This document shows, piece after piece, positions 1-12,024 of a stretch of DNA of 64,000 nucleotides. The notes beneath the pieces are model-generated. The model did no database searches. It was not told where the DNA came from and was given only the letters and a program-made list of their open reading frames with translations. The position numbers were made by a program, and so were the translations under genes. Source of the DNA: Chrysopilus asiliformis (lineage: Eukaryota > Arthropoda > Insecta > Diptera > Rhagionidae); NCBI GenBank assembly GCA_964034945.1, contig OZ035963.1, positions 60,981,182 to 61,045,181 on the forward strand, given 5' to 3'. Each line of letters begins with the position of its first letter. The stretch's first letter is position 1.

Positions 1-165
1 GCTGTCCATAAAATACGTCACACTAAAGTGAAGAGGGGAGCGGATCTGCGGTACTGTGTCCGCATTTCGCAGTCACACTATCGCAGATCTGCCTTCCTCT
101 CCCCAAAAGTGTGACGGCGATATTAAATTCCTTACCAAAAATACGAAAACTTATACGAAAGGAGA
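1..165. mobile_element. Family-E MITE, truncated by window edge
   Basis: The window opens inside a terminal inverted repeat of the GCTGTCCATAAAATACGTCA type, followed by the purine/pyrimidine-biased interior typical of family E. It contains an internal imperfect palindrome in which a GGATCTGCGGTACTGTG arm is answered by a CACACTATCGCAGATC arm. Compare the complete copy at 818-972. Boundaries are uncertain because the left end is cut off. Confidence 0.6.
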
Positions 166-329
166 GAGAGAGCGTTCGAAAAGGTTAAAATTAGGGGTAC
201 GTATTTCATTTCTGTAAATTATTACAAAAATGCAATTTTCATATTTAGAGCTGTTGGCATCAACGAATCATAGGAAATTAGGTTCAACTTAAATCATAGT
301 TTCCTTACCGGTAGGTCACTTTCATCATT

Positions 330-536
330 TTAACCCTTAAAGGCTTGGTGGTACACGCGATGTACCACCTTTTTTGTAACAAATACTGCACGGTGGTATC
401 AAAATTGTACCACCAATTAAACCGTCTTTCATTGCCGTATAATACTTTAAAATACTAAAAAAATAAAAAAAAATTTTTTTTTCGAGTGCCGCAAGGGTGA
501 AAATATTTGCTATTTTTCTGTGCCTCTAAGGGTTAA
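330..536. mobile_element. TTAA-flanked MITE (piggyBac-type ends)
   Basis: The element is bounded by TTAA at 330-333 and 533-536. Its ends are inverted: TTAACCCTTAAAGGC on the left and the complement of TTAACCCTTAGAGGC on the right, with one mismatch in 15. It contains a TGGTGGTACA/TGTACCACC inverted pair near the left end and an A/T-rich core. TTAA duplication with a short inverted repeat is the piggyBac hallmark; assignment to that superfamily is inference because no transposase is present. Confidence 0.65.
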
Positions 537-817
537 AGGGATTTCAATGTCCGCTCACTAAAAAAATTCAAAGAAAAAGCTAATGAAACGGCCGTTTTTT
601 TTAAATTAAGAAGCAAAAATTTTTCAACAAAATTAAATCTATTTTTCTCTTTAAAAATATTCGTCTGCGGCGCATTTTTTTTATGCCTTGTAAAAATGAA
701 AACTAGCAGACGTTTTGCTCTCAATGAGTCGCTTTGCAATTAAAAACACATAAAATTGATAAAATTGATGAAAAAGCGAAACTTGTACAAGTTTTGGATT
801 GTGAAAATATGGCATTA

Positions 818-972
818 GGGGCTGTTCATAAAATATGTAACCCTTTTAAGGGGGAAGGGGTTTGCGGTGGTGTGAAACTCCATACAAAAATCGCGAAAAA
901 GCTAGACGAAGGGGGGAAGGGGTTCGAAAAGCTGGAAATTAGCTTTTTATTGCGTATTTTATGGACAGCCCC
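818..972. mobile_element. Complete family-E MITE (Harbinger-type)
   Basis: The ends are inverted repeats, GGGGCTGTTCATAAAATA on the left and the complement of GGGGCTGTCCATAAAATACG on the right. The flanks are TTA at 815-817 and TTA at 973-975, a 3-bp target duplication of the TWA type that characterises PIF/Harbinger elements. At 155 bp with no coding capacity it is a MITE. It is the best-preserved member of a family with many fragments in this window. The open frame at 734-976 simply reads through it and is not a gene. Confidence 0.75.
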
Positions 973-1365
973 TTAGAAAATTTTATGTTTTTTGTATTAT
1001 TAAACAGTAAACAGGCAAAAGCTCAATTGCAGAGCGCCCAATTGGAATTACTTAAAACTGGTGTGTGAAAAGATTGTTTTTAATAACTTCACCTGCGGCG
1101 CATTTTCTTAGTATATGTTTTAGCATACAGTGCACTGTATTTCGCAATTCTTGTCTGCAATACAGATTTTGTGTTCCAGAAAAAATGTTTTTTCGAGTAT
1201 CTGTATTGTATCTAAAAAAAAAAAAGAAAATGAAAATGCAACGAGTTTTTTCCTCGGCGTTTTTTTCAAAACAACAAAATCTACCACAAAAAATATCATT
1301 TTACACTTCTTACACGCAGCTGCAAACCATATCTATACAACACTGCGTGAATGCCCCTATTTTCC

Positions 1366-1392
<27 letters not shown>
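1366..1392. repeat. (TAA)9 microsatellite
   Basis: Uninterrupted TAA trinucleotide run of about nine units. Confidence 0.95.
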
Positions 1393-1396
<4 letters not shown>

Positions 1397-2381
1397 TTTC
1401 TTTATTGAACATAACCACATTATTTTAATTTAATTAACGTGTAAATTGAATGAGTCCCCAGCATTGATATTTGCATTTATTTTAATCTCTTTGAATTTTT
1501 TAACGATACTGTAAGGATTAACCTAAGCGAAAAATTCACACACTGTTGCCAATTTGTAAAACAACAAAATAAACTTCTGTCGGTTGGTAAAGATTTACCG
1601 GATTAAGGGAAACGCCCAAATGCCTATAAATTTTTATTAGTTATTTTAGCAAAGTATCCACTATATATACTGCTGTATAGTAACAGTAATAATACTACTT
1701 TTTACTACAGCATTTTAAAATCTGCACTACCATGAAACCGACGAGGGTGCAAAGTGTTATTGCAATTTGTAATGGCCGCCGTCGTTATGATGCTGCGAAA
1801 CCAAAAAGAAGGGGGTGGGGGGTTTAAAATTACTTAGCATATGAAATGGTACATTACAAAAAGTATAAAACACACTGGAAAAAAAGGTTATATCATAATA
1901 ACGTTGTACACTCTATGCTCGTTTTTAAGTTTGTGTGGCATTAAGTATACAAAATATAGACAACACTTTAATCCAATTTCCATTTGGAAAGCATAGTATT
2001 TCATTTTATCTTTTTTATATGCCCTCTCCACAATATTGGAAAACTTTGCTCTGCAGCAGACGCAATTTGTTTATTTTTTATGGCATCAGGTTGTTAAAAT
2101 TTAAATTAAAATGTAATGTGGCTACAGATGATAAAGGCACTTTATCGGACTTAAAATCAAATATCGATTTTGTGTGTTCAGAAGTGATTTTTTACACGCA
2201 AAGTTTTTTTTTTTGGGCATTTTGATTATTTTATTGGGTTTTCTTCAAGATTTTTCTAAAATTCGCTTAAAGTTAGTCGGATATCTTGGGTAAAAAAATA
2301 TCTAGATCATTACACGTGTAAATTTCTATGCTTTTGGGCTTCTTTAGAAATTCTAAGTTGTTTTTTTTTTTTCTGTTACAG

Positions 2382-2513
2382 AGAAAAACTTTGTACATTA
2401 AAGGCGTCAAAGTTTACAATGATGAAAAGTTTTGTGCGGAGTTCAATTTGCTCGCGGTTTCTGCTGTTCTTAATAAAAGTTTGTTGAAAATAATTTTGCA
2501 ATTGTTTAAGTGA
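2382..2513 (+). CDS. Possible last exon, weak candidate
   Basis: A long T-run followed by CTGTTACAG makes a strong-looking 3' splice site at 2380-2381. After it one frame stays open for 43 codons (RKTLYIKGVKVYNDEKF then a Leu/Val-rich stretch) and stops with TGA at 2511-2513. No recognisable domain, no partner exon and no clear AATAAA follow, so this could equally be chance in AT-rich DNA. The adjoining 2514-2780 has nothing else. Confidence 0.2.
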   Translation, partial: RKTLYIKGVKVYNDEKFCAEFNLLAVSAVLNKSLLKIILQLFK

Positions 2514-2779
2514 TGTTTGCAAATAGAATTTAATAGTCTATAAAAAAAAGTTTGAACCCCATAAAAAAGTAAATGATTAAAAATCTGATTAAAAACCAAA
2601 TGAAATCTAACTCACATTTTGGCTGAATTCTGCCCCCCTACAGTTTCCCTCCCCCCTCTCCAAACCCTCCTTTGATTATCGACTAGATTTAGAGTTTTTG
2701 CATTAATATTATTTGCAAAAGACCGTCTCCGTGCAATGTATCTCAAGAAAAATCAATAATATGACCCGGAAACGTCAAA

Positions 2780-3150
2780 AGGGATACAAAAACCACTAAA
2801 CCGTTGAAATTTTGGGGAACGAAAACCAAAACGAAATTTTGAAATTTTTGGAACCAACATCAGAACCAAATTTTGAGTTTTTAGGAATCAAAATCAGAAT
2901 CGAATTTTTGAGATTTTAGGTACCAAAACCAGAACCAAATTTTGAATGTTTAGGAATCAAAATTAGAATAGAATTTTTGAGATTTTAGGTACCAAAACCA
3001 GAACCAAATTTTGAATTTTTAGGAATCAAAATCAGAATCGAATTTTGGAAATTTTAGGTACCAAAACCAGAACCAAATTTTGAATGTTTAGGAATCAAAA
3101 TCAGAATCGAATTTTTGAAATATTAGGTACCAAAACCAGAACTCCCTTGA
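2780..3150. repeat. 69-bp minisatellite, about five units
   Basis: The landmark AGGTACCAAAACC recurs at 2918, 2987, 3056 and 3125, exactly 69 bases apart, with a degraded unit at 2849 and a weaker one before it. Each unit holds an AGAACCAAATTTTGAAT block and an AATCAAAATCAGAATCGAA block. The period equals 23 codons, but the sequence shows no gene around it. Confidence 0.85.
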
Positions 3151-3941
3151 ACCAAAAAACCAGTACCGAACCACACTCAAAAGACTTTTGGTTTTCACAT
3201 TCTAAATCCCACTTAAAATGTACCTCGAAAATGCCTACAATAATTTTACTGTAGGTTGTTAGTCCCGATTATACTTGATTGATATCTCTTCCCATCATCA
3301 ATTTGTCATTGAAGTGATTGTATATTTCTTGTAATGATTATAGTACGTAGCAATCATCCTTATTTATTACTAAATTAATATATTTAACCATGCATATCTT
3401 TCTACGTCTTTGACCAATATTTCAGTTGTGGTAGTGCTATTGCAAACCTCTTTGACCAAATCATTAGGACAATAAATTAATATAATATAATGTATGTTAT
3501 CAAGGATATGGATATATAGTTATGTCTCATTGATGGCTTTATTGCATCTCATTATTTATATTGGCGGGAATCAACGTTGATAGTCAATAATTTATTTATT
3601 TGAAATTGGAAGGTAAAATTGAATCAATCGACGTAATATCAAATGACAAAATCGTTTCGGTTTGTAATAAATTTAGGCACAATACCCATGAAAGTTTTGT
3701 GGAAGGAGAGGGGAGCTTAATTTTTTCTTTTTGTAATTTAAGTTTTAGAAAATTTGATACATTAGTACTTGTACCGGTCGATAGGCAAACGTCTTAGCCG
3801 ATTGCGATGAAATTTAATACATGGCTACGGTTAGAATAGAATATACGATCCATTTTACGAGTTTGAAGATTTTTTAGGTGCGAAATGAGTCTCCGAGAGT
3901 AAGATTTCTGCGAGTTTTTATACTCTATGATATATCATATA

Positions 3942-4213
3942 CACTCAGAAAAATGGAGGCTAACTCGACGACCTACATACGGCGTAATTGGCCTCGGGCA
4001 GGCGCGCGTTCGCCTGCATGTGGGCAAGTAAAACTGAGTTGACCTGTGGTCGGAGAAATTCTGAAATTAAGCCACCAGCAGGTGAAGTAGGGCATTGGGA
4101 GCTGCACGAGTTGACCTCAGATAGGTTAACTCTGACCGCTAGCTGGCTTACAGACACCTCTGTAAGGTCAGAGTTAACCTGGCAAAAAGTTGACCTGGAC
4201 ATTTTTCTGAGTG
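3942..4213 (+). mobile_element. 272-bp TA-flanked MITE, copy 1
   Basis: The ends are perfect inverted repeats CACTCAGAAAAATG / CATTTTTCTGAGTG, flanked by TA on both sides (3940-3941, 4214-4215), the Tc1/mariner target duplication. Three more copies of exactly 272 bp lie at 24034, 48245 and 58876 (the last inverted). The interior is GC-richer than its surroundings and carries several TGACCT/AGGTCA hexamers plus a perfect 15-bp inverted pair (4123-4137 with 4166-4180). Open frames within it on both strands are by-products. It is inserted in the end of a family-D repeat. Confidence 0.9.
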
Positions 4214-4215
4214 TA

Positions 4216-4590
4216 GGAGTATATTAGATTTAGTATACCTTTTGTAACGCATTAAACCAATCATCGGACACAAAAATGAACTACACCCGGGTGTTAGGGA
4301 TGACAAAAGATTTTGATTTCTGCATGTCCGTCTGTCTCTTTGTTTGTCCATCCGTAAACACCATAACTTTTGCAAGGATTGAGCTAAAGACTTGAAATTT
4401 TGTATAGTTACGTTTCTCGTAAATGGCAAGGCTAAGTTCTTGAATGAGAAAAATTGGATCATTCCTTCCCCCCTCCCCCACACAAATGAAACAGTTTTTC
4501 TGCAATTTTCTCATAAACGATTAGTCATACCTGATAATATAACTTTTGATAACGTGACAACAATTGTAAAAAATGCCGCTCAACCTTTGA
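4216..4590 (-). repeat. Family-D interspersed repeat, copy 1
   Basis: Shares with 12025-12605 and 22915-23450 the ordered blocks: a GTATACC/ATTAGAT end, an ACACCCGGGTGTTAGGGATG block, a TGTCCGTCTGTC-type array (4325-4355), the AGGATTGAGCTAAAGACTTG block and a CCCCCCTCCCCC stretch. Its outer end continues on the far side of the MITE at 3903-3940. The 3' limit is not sharply defined. No coding capacity. Confidence 0.7.
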
Positions 4591-4656
4591 CCAAAAATTT
4601 TTTCTGTCGATGCTCACTCCTTTAAACCCTTCGTCTGCGATTTCTTAAATCTCTAG

Positions 4657-4915
4657 GGCCCGTTTGCACGTACTATTCTTAAAAAATTAAGTTGCGGTTA
4701 GCCTACTTAGTGCCGTTTGCACCAACAAAACTTAGCAACTTATGCACAACTTAAAAAATTTAAGTCGAAGAATTTCTACGGTTTAAGTAGGCTAACCACA
4801 ACTTAATTTTTTAAGAATAATACGCGCAAACGGGCCTTAAACTGTAGAAATTCTGGAACTTAACTAAATTAAGTTATAAATAAGTTGCTAAGTTTCATTG
4901 GTGCAAATGGCGCAA
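4657..4915. mobile_element. Doubly palindromic element (L-M-L'-M')
   Basis: 4657-4713 (starting GGCCCGTTTGCACG, containing TTAAAAAATTAAGTTG and GTTAGCCTACTTA) is answered in inverse by 4784-4836, ending CAAACGGGCC. The intervening piece 4714-4783 is itself answered in inverse by 4837-4915, as seen in TAGCAACTTATGCACAACTT against AAGTTATAAATAAGTTGCTA. Two inverted repeats are thus interlocked. No transposase is present and no clear target duplication is visible. Confidence 0.75.
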
Positions 4916-5059
4916 ATCACTATGCATCCTTTCACTATGCATAAGACATGGGTTGTGCCCTAAATAATCGGCTTTTTAATCAAAATGTGCTCACCCCCGG
5001 CCCCTACTAGCCCGACATCTTCTGAACCGCTAAAATGATATCAAATGATGAGGTTTTCA

Positions 5060-5143
5060 TTTTTGAGACCCCCTCCTCTGTTTTTGAGAGCCCCTCCTCT
5101 GTTTTTGAGACCCCCTACTCTGTTTTTGAGACCCCCTCCTCTG
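5060..5143. repeat. 21-bp minisatellite, four units
   Basis: Four consecutive 21-bp units of TTTTTGAGACCCCCTCCTCTG with one or two substitutions per unit. Confidence 0.9.
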
Positions 5144-5254
5144 CCATCTGTTAAACTCCAAGGACGGCACAGGTTGTAAAGTGGCCGTTGCGAACTTTAA
5201 ATCAAAAGCTTTGTGTATCATTTAAGATGCGACAATTTTTCCACCTGGATCTTA

Positions 5255-5356
5255 CTATCGCCAAGAAAGCGCGTCGAGATATTGTAAGGAGGGAAGGGGG
5301 AATGCGGCTACGAAAATCCTAACATAAGCGTGACGTATTTTATGAAGAATCCCCTA
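5255..5356. mobile_element. Family-E MITE, 3' fragment
   Basis: A GGGAAGGGGGAATGCGG tract leads into GCGTGACGTATTTTATGAA and CCCC, a mutated form of the E terminal repeat. The left end is not recognisable. Confidence 0.5.
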
Positions 5357-7526
5357 ATAAATTAATCAATAATTTCTTAATGCTATTTTATTCGATCTAA
5401 AATGATTGAATTGGGTTTTTCATATTTATGACCCGGAGAAATGTTTCATAATTTTATCAATATTTAACGAATGAAATTTCAATTTCTGAAAAATAAAAAG
5501 AAGGACCCCATAGTGATAAATTCCAATGAATTCATGGTTCTTAAGGATGTTAAAAACAATCGATAAGAACTTGTTTATGAAATGTGAACCAATGAATATT
5601 TTAAGATGTAGCCACGTTTCATTGCTAGCCCGTTTCGTCTTCTAATCTTCAGCACTTTTCCATACCGCCATAAAGAAAAGATGTTAATCAATTCCTCATG
5701 ATGTTGATAATATTAAAATTTTGTAAAAGCTTTTGCTTGTTATCTGAATGAGAGGATGCTTTATGAATAAATCGGAAGATGCCATCTTGGAAAAATAATT
5801 TGATTTGACAAAGCCATTGACACAAGTTGGAGAGCCCACCGATCTACTATACCAAGGTAGAAACATTGAATCTATATTTCTATTAAAATGGAGAAGAAAA
5901 ATTTCCCAACAAGATGAGATTTTCACCGTATCGCAGTTGGGTGTGAGTAAATTTGATAAAGTTAATAACCGTGTCAAGGATTACCGTCTGACGTTAGTAT
6001 AATCTGGGGATGAATCCTATAAAAATGCTTTAAGTAAACATATAATATTTGTGAAAATTTCTAAATCAAATAATACTGTCGACAGTTTCAATAGCGAAAA
6101 ACGAAAGTGAAAATGAAAAATATAGAAATTAGAAAAAAAAGAAACACAAAAAGGAAAATCAAGTAAAAATGAAAATGTACCGGGAAAGCTTATTTAGAGC
6201 AGCGACTTGATTTGACTTGAGTTACTTTCCCGCTATAGAAATTTCCACTTGATTTGTTCACCTTTTTTTTTATTATTCACTTTACATCTTTTGATCGGTG
6301 GAATATTCATTTTTATTAAATCTCATCCACGTTTATTTTTTATTGTCCTCGCTGTTTTTCTTTACCACCGCCACTCCCCCCCGTCCAATCACCAACACTT
6401 GATAATTTTCCTTGGCTTTCCTTTTTTTGATGAAAATTCCGTGCTGGGATGTTTTGTAGATAACCATTTGACGCGTATGTCTAAGGGATGATGATCGTAG
6501 GATAGCCTGTATAAAATTCAGATAAAAACGATTTCAAGGGTCGTCGTGAGGGATGAAGAAGATCATGACTTTCACGACAGGTAATTTACTGAAATTTTTT
6601 CAATTTCCGACTAAGTATATTGAAGTTGTCAACGATAAAAAGTATATAGTCATAAAAATTGGGGCGATTTTTTCCCCCATTTTTGTATTAAAAATCTGTT
6701 ACAAAATTGATAGCAAATTTTGGGTAATTATTTTTATCTCTGGAGACCCCTTCCAAAAATTTCGTCAAGCAATGTAGATTAATTACTAAATCGATTAAAA
6801 GATATGTTTTTATTAAAAAGAAATTAATTTAGGTTGCTTGGCATAACATTTAAATAAAATTTTCATTCAGCCTAAATGGTTTTTCGGTTTTATTGCTTGC
6901 AGAAAATCCACAATTTTCCTCAAATGAGTACTAATTACAAAATAATTTCGCAATATTGTAATAAAACTATAGAAATTGGCTTTGTTATAGATGCATGCTG
7001 TTCGAGAGGCAATTAGTGGGCATTGAAACCAGAAAATGATTAAAAAGGGATTTTAGTTTAAATAAATCATTTTGCTTTGTGTGTAAAATCTGTTTTGGGC
7101 TTTTTGTGCAACAAATGTTTTTCGAGATTAGTAGGTATTTATAACTGAAATTCTGAAGGGAATTGAAATATATATTTAGAGATTTTTTGGTAACTGGCAC
7201 AGACATATTAAAACAGAATTCTGATAAATGGTTTCAACAAATTTTTGTGGCTTACCAATATTTTATGAAATAATTCAGGAAGTATGAAAATAATTTTTGA
7301 AATTGAGAAAATATTTTTTGCATACTTAAAAAATCGACTGTGAAAGATTTCAAAAACGCAAGTCCAAAAAGAAATTTTCATTCTAGAACTTTGTTACTCT
7401 AAAACAGTGATTTCCCAATTTTTTTTTTCTTGCGTGACCACCTTTTTAAAATGTTCTAGATGCGATTCGTTTCTTCAGCTTTCGTTCATTGTTAAAATAA
7501 TATTTTTGAATTTTTTTTTTCGAATT
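5357..7526. other. Intergenic, no gene recognised
   Basis: AT-rich DNA with short chance frames only (for example 5805-6002 and 6249-6491, neither with splice sites, domain or codon bias). I see no repeat family member that I can delimit. Confidence 0.6.
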
Positions 7527-7685
7527 GGGGCTGTTCATAAAAGACGTCACACTTTTAGGGGTGGAGGGGGACTTGCGGTATTTTTACAACGATATTAAAC
7601 TCCATACAAAAAATCGCGAAAAGCGTTACGAGGTTGGGAGGCGGGGTTTGAAATGCCAAAAATTTGCATGACGTATTTCAAGAAT
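7527..7685. mobile_element. Family-E MITE with damaged right end
   Basis: Starts GGGGCTGTTCATAAAAGACG and has the family interior (TTGCGGTATTTTT, AAACTCCATACAAAAAATCG). It runs to TGCATGACGTATTTCA, after which the expected terminal repeat is replaced by a short duplication of AAGAATTTTTTATGGAACCC (7680-7740). Confidence 0.7.
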
Positions 7686-7962
7686 TTTTTATGGAACCCA
7701 AAATACACAAGAGTTCACAAGAATTTTTTATGGAACCCAAAATATGTAGACAAAAATCTCGAAAAACAATGCGCTTTAAGTAAAACATTTAAAAATTGCG
7801 CGGCTGGCGAAAAAGTTTAACAACATTGCAGCAAAAGAGGAAATTCTGGAAGATAAATAAAATAAATCCGTAAAATTGTTTGACGACCCTCCCAGAATGT
7901 TGGACCTCACCGTTTGGGACTTCCGATTTATTCTTGAATTTCTTCGTGAATTTTATTCAAAA

Positions 7963-8355
7963 CTAGCTTGCATACCCGTCGTTGCCGGGTTAAGTTTTAA
8001 AAAAAAAAAATTTTTATGGTCTATGTTGGAGCTAAATTTCAGGCCAATCGGCTCGGTAGTTTCCCTGCGAAAGGGTAACATAGAAGAAGAGCTAAGTTTC
8101 GAGATCACTTTACCCCCTCCCCTTACTCCCCCACCTCTCGGGCTTCTATTTAATGGTTCTATGTTGGGGCTGGACCCCCGACGAACATCTATCCCAAATT
8201 TCAGGCCAATCGGTTCAATTCTTTCCCCGCGAAAGAGTAACATAGCGCAAAAACTAAGTTTCGAAATCACTTTACCCCCTCCCCTTACTCCCCCCACCCC
8301 TCGCGCTACTTTTTCGTATACCTATGTTGGAACCTGGGTTGGAACCTATTTGATT
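7963..8355 (+). repeat. Family-C interspersed repeat, copy 1
   Basis: Begins CTAGCTTGCATACCCGTCG and continues through two related ~165-bp internal segments. Each contains AATTTCAGGCCAATCGG, a CGAAAGGGTAACATAG-like block and CTTTACCCCCTCCCCTTACT. The same order is found at 22380-22895. The 160-codon open frame at 7876-8358 follows this repeat and its shadow, and is not a gene. Confidence 0.75.
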
Positions 8356-8565
8356 TAGCTGTCGCCAAAATTTTCGTAAAACCCGATATTAGCTTGTTTA
8401 ATCGCTAGCACCACACATGAGTGCTGTAGGTAAGAGTTCCTCAGAAAAAGGCGCCGCAGGCGAACAGACTAGGTGTTACTTTAGTGGTGCCGATTTTTAG
8501 GTTCTAATGAGCCGCTGAGTCGATTTTAAATTTTTATGAGCCGATTTTAATTTTTTTTAAGTGTG

Positions 8566-8642
8566 TTAAGAGGCGATAAAAACTATAATTTACTATTCAA
8601 TTAAAGTATTAAGAGTCAATTATGAATTTTATCGCCTCTTAA
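8566..8642. mobile_element. 77-bp TTAA hairpin MITE
   Basis: TTAA flanks (8566-8569, 8639-8642) enclose inverted ends GAGGCGATAAAA / TTTTATCGCCTC. It is very short and consists almost entirely of its inverted repeat and an AT loop. Confidence 0.6.
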
Positions 8643-11600
8643 CCGACTTTAAAAATTTCAAAACAAGTTCCGGTTTCTACCACTTTGGCGACTCCCAGTC
8701 TTTTCGCCTGCGGCCCATTTCCCTTTTTTGGTGACACGTGGCCCATTCTTTTATCATCATTTATGCTTTTGTTAGGCTCCGATGCCTTACAAATGTTGCA
8801 ACTTAAACCGCAGGGAAGTAATTCTTACACAGGGAAAGAATTCCTACACAAGAACAGAATTTCTTACAAATGAAAAAAACAATTCTTACAAATAATAGAT
8901 TAGGCCTAATTAGATTGGAAACTTTCCCACGCCACGCCACCACATCATTGAACGGTCAGTGAAAAGAAAATTAAAATCAATAAAAAATAAATAAATAATA
9001 TAAAAAAAAAGATTACAACAAATTATTACTACGGTGAAAAGCACCATAAAATGACTTATCTATCTACAAATGCCTTTAAAATAAAATTAAGTCGTTTAAT
9101 AGCCGTGGTAATAAAACACATTCTAATTGAACCGTTCTTGTTCGAGCGTAATATTTTTTTATAAGGGCAAATAAAGACGATAAACAAGGGTTTTTAGTAA
9201 CCAAGCGAACCTAACCCCTATAATTTTGCATAGCCACGATCCGCGTTTGAACTTCAAATGAAGGTTTCCTTCTTTTCCATAACATTAAAGAACATAAGTA
9301 ACATCTTTTGATACAATAATATTATTTAGACGGCCACCGTTTTGGGCCCAGCACGCCCCAACGCTTACGATAAATATAATTTCGTCTTATGAATTAGCTA
9401 CCAAGTACTTATTTTGAGTTTTGAAATAATTAAAAAGTAACAAAACGTTTACTACCGACCATCTACTGAGGCGTTTCCAGGGACAATCAAACATTCCCAA
9501 CCCTTAAGTTTCTCCCATTCCAACCTGGACTCTGTCGCTTTTCATTCGGTATTGTTTATTCCTTGACTTATTAACACTTGCCTGTAATGAATATAAAATT
9601 TGCATAATGGCCCCGAACGAAAATTTATTGTCCCTTAGTGTCATCTTGGTCTTGTCTCCTCCTCCTCCCCTCGTAATGTTACACTTCTTTGGATTTTCGG
9701 AGTCTAGAGAAGGATGCCTAATAGTACCCAGATTTGGGGCGGAACTTTTGGTCCAGCAAGAGACAATGTACCCCAGCCAATGTAAAATTGACAGCTGGAT
9801 ACTCTATTCAAATTTAGCGCCATAAGACGGTGTGCCCAAACATTCCCCGGTAGCCAAGAACCCAAGGATTTCCCATTGAATTTGTTTGTCCGTACCGCAT
9901 GCCGTTCAGCTTCCATAATTATTTAAGGTCACAAAACCACCCCCCTAAAAAAATATAATTGAATCAGTCGGTCGCCTCAGCAGGGTTTTTAGTCATTATT
10001 TGACTGGTATTCGCGATGAGGCGATGGCCATTGGTGCTAAGACATTTCTCATGGGGGCAGATGAAGGCAATTAATTTCAATTGTCCTGTTGGCCCTAGAA
10101 TTTTCAGCGTTAATAAAATTTTCCACCCAAAAATTCCTACCATTAAAAATTTATGCATATTAATTTTTTATTTATTTATAGATATTAAGATTTTGTTGTT
10201 TTTCCTGCTTTTTTCACCGTATTTTGTGACCTTTTAAGGTTATTTTTCTGGAAATACAATTAATCTTTGTAGATCGAAAATGCGCATCATTTGTTGATAT
10301 TTTAAATACAATCGAAACACGTGTGTATTTTGACGACCTTTTAGTTCGTAACACATAAAACGTAGATCCTTAAAAATCACTATTTTTAAAAAACAACGCG
10401 TCCTTCTAGGAATTTCCAGTATCTCGAATAACTGAATTTTCCGTAATAACATTTTAATATTTGCAATACGTTATATTAATGTTTACAAAATGTTATGTTA
10501 ATTTTTCAAGCATAGAAAATATTTATATTCTCCCCCTGCAATTGTAGGTACATGTCTATGTGTAATACCAGCAGGAAAACGAAATAAAATTGATGCAAAT
10601 CACAAAAAAAAGGAAAAAAACTGGAAAACAAGTATAAAAAGAAGAAAAATGGCACGCGTCTGTAACATTTTCTCAAATCATAACAAGAAACCTTGTGTAA
10701 CTGTAGGATACGACAAAAATTGTTGAAAAAGGCAAATCCAAATGGAAGAAGAAAAAAAATTCTCCCACAACTTTTACAGCCGGTGGGAAATTTATGCATA
10801 CAGGAAAAACGAGAGGAAAATTAAACAACACTGACGAAGGGTTGCTAGATGTTTGCATTAAACATGGCCTCGGGGTGATTTCTCTTTAAAAAAAATCGAG
10901 AAAAAATATTTTTGTTGTCCTTTTTTTCTTTGCGTTTCCTTTAATGTTATCCGTTTTGTGTAAAGCGTTTATGGTATCAACAGACAATCCGCTTTTAAGA
11001 AAATATAAATAGTTCTTTTAATATCCGCGGAAAAATGCGAATTGGATAAAATTGAGGCTAGTTTCGACAGTTTTTGCGGTGGCACAATTTAGCGTTAAAA
11101 TGGGGGGCCTTGAAGTTTTGGGGGTCCTAGAGGATCGATATGTTCAAAAAAAGTTGAAAGAAGTTTTAATTGAATGGTGGGGTTTCTATAAAAAAATTCT
11201 CAGCAAGGGCAGGGGGGCAATATGTAGTCAAGCCACTATTTACCCTGGTGGGAAAACACATAAAATGTGAGAATTTTTGTTCGAGCTCCTTTCCCTTAAA
11301 AGAAGAAAATTTCAGCCGAATCGGTCGAGGGATTTTAGAGTTAGAATCGATAAAAGCGAATGAAGTCGTCAGGCTCGATTTTAAACCCAGGAAAAAGTTC
11401 TGAATTCTCGAGAACAAGAACGTCGAGAAAAATTAGCATAAAGTACAAATTTTTAGCCAAAATAATATTTCAAAAAACACTCCAGAGATTAAGGTAATAT
11501 TTTAGTAAATTTGTCACAAATTACTGTGATTTTGACCTAGGCATCTGAGAATCTTTGCCCAGAATCGGCTTAGATGGCGCGCTGGAAAGCTATGAGGGTC

Positions 11601-12024
11601 TATGCTTATGGGATTTAAGGATGGAATCATTTAAATTGGCGGCAATGTTCTCAATTTTCTTCTTTCGCGAATTCCAGTTTTAAAATTTACAATAATAAAC
11701 GAGGTGGTGATCTCTTTCTCCAACTGTAGTCATTGGATTATTTTATTGTTACACAACCCCTTACGACAAATGTGCCATAGTCGAAATTTTTTAAAAACAA
11801 TTCGATGTAGGGTAAAATACCATCAGAAAAATGCGCCGCAGGGGAAAATTTTCATCCTTCAAAGTGAAACATAACTTTAATTTAATTAAAAATCGTGGGT
11901 TTAATTAGTTTTGTAATATCTCCGTTACTCTCATTTAATTAACAAATTGATTTAATAAAAAACATAAAAAAAGCTACAATTTCCAGGAGGCAATCGTCAA
12001 TTACTCTATATGAGGATAGACAAA
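8643..12024. other. Intergenic, no gene recognised
   Basis: Contains isolated family-B cores (CGCCTGCGGCCCAT near 8706, TGCGCCGCAGG near 11832) and scattered chance frames on both strands. The stretch 9960-10160 is open on both strands but has no splice signals or recognisable product. Confidence 0.55.

Noticed and set aside
3960..4227. Conserved ~80-codon frames repeated at four sites
   Set aside because: They are the two strands of the 272-bp TA-MITE.
7876..8358. 160-codon plus-strand frame
   Set aside because: Lies inside a family-C repeat that recurs at 22380-22895 with frame-breaking differences; the antisense is open too.
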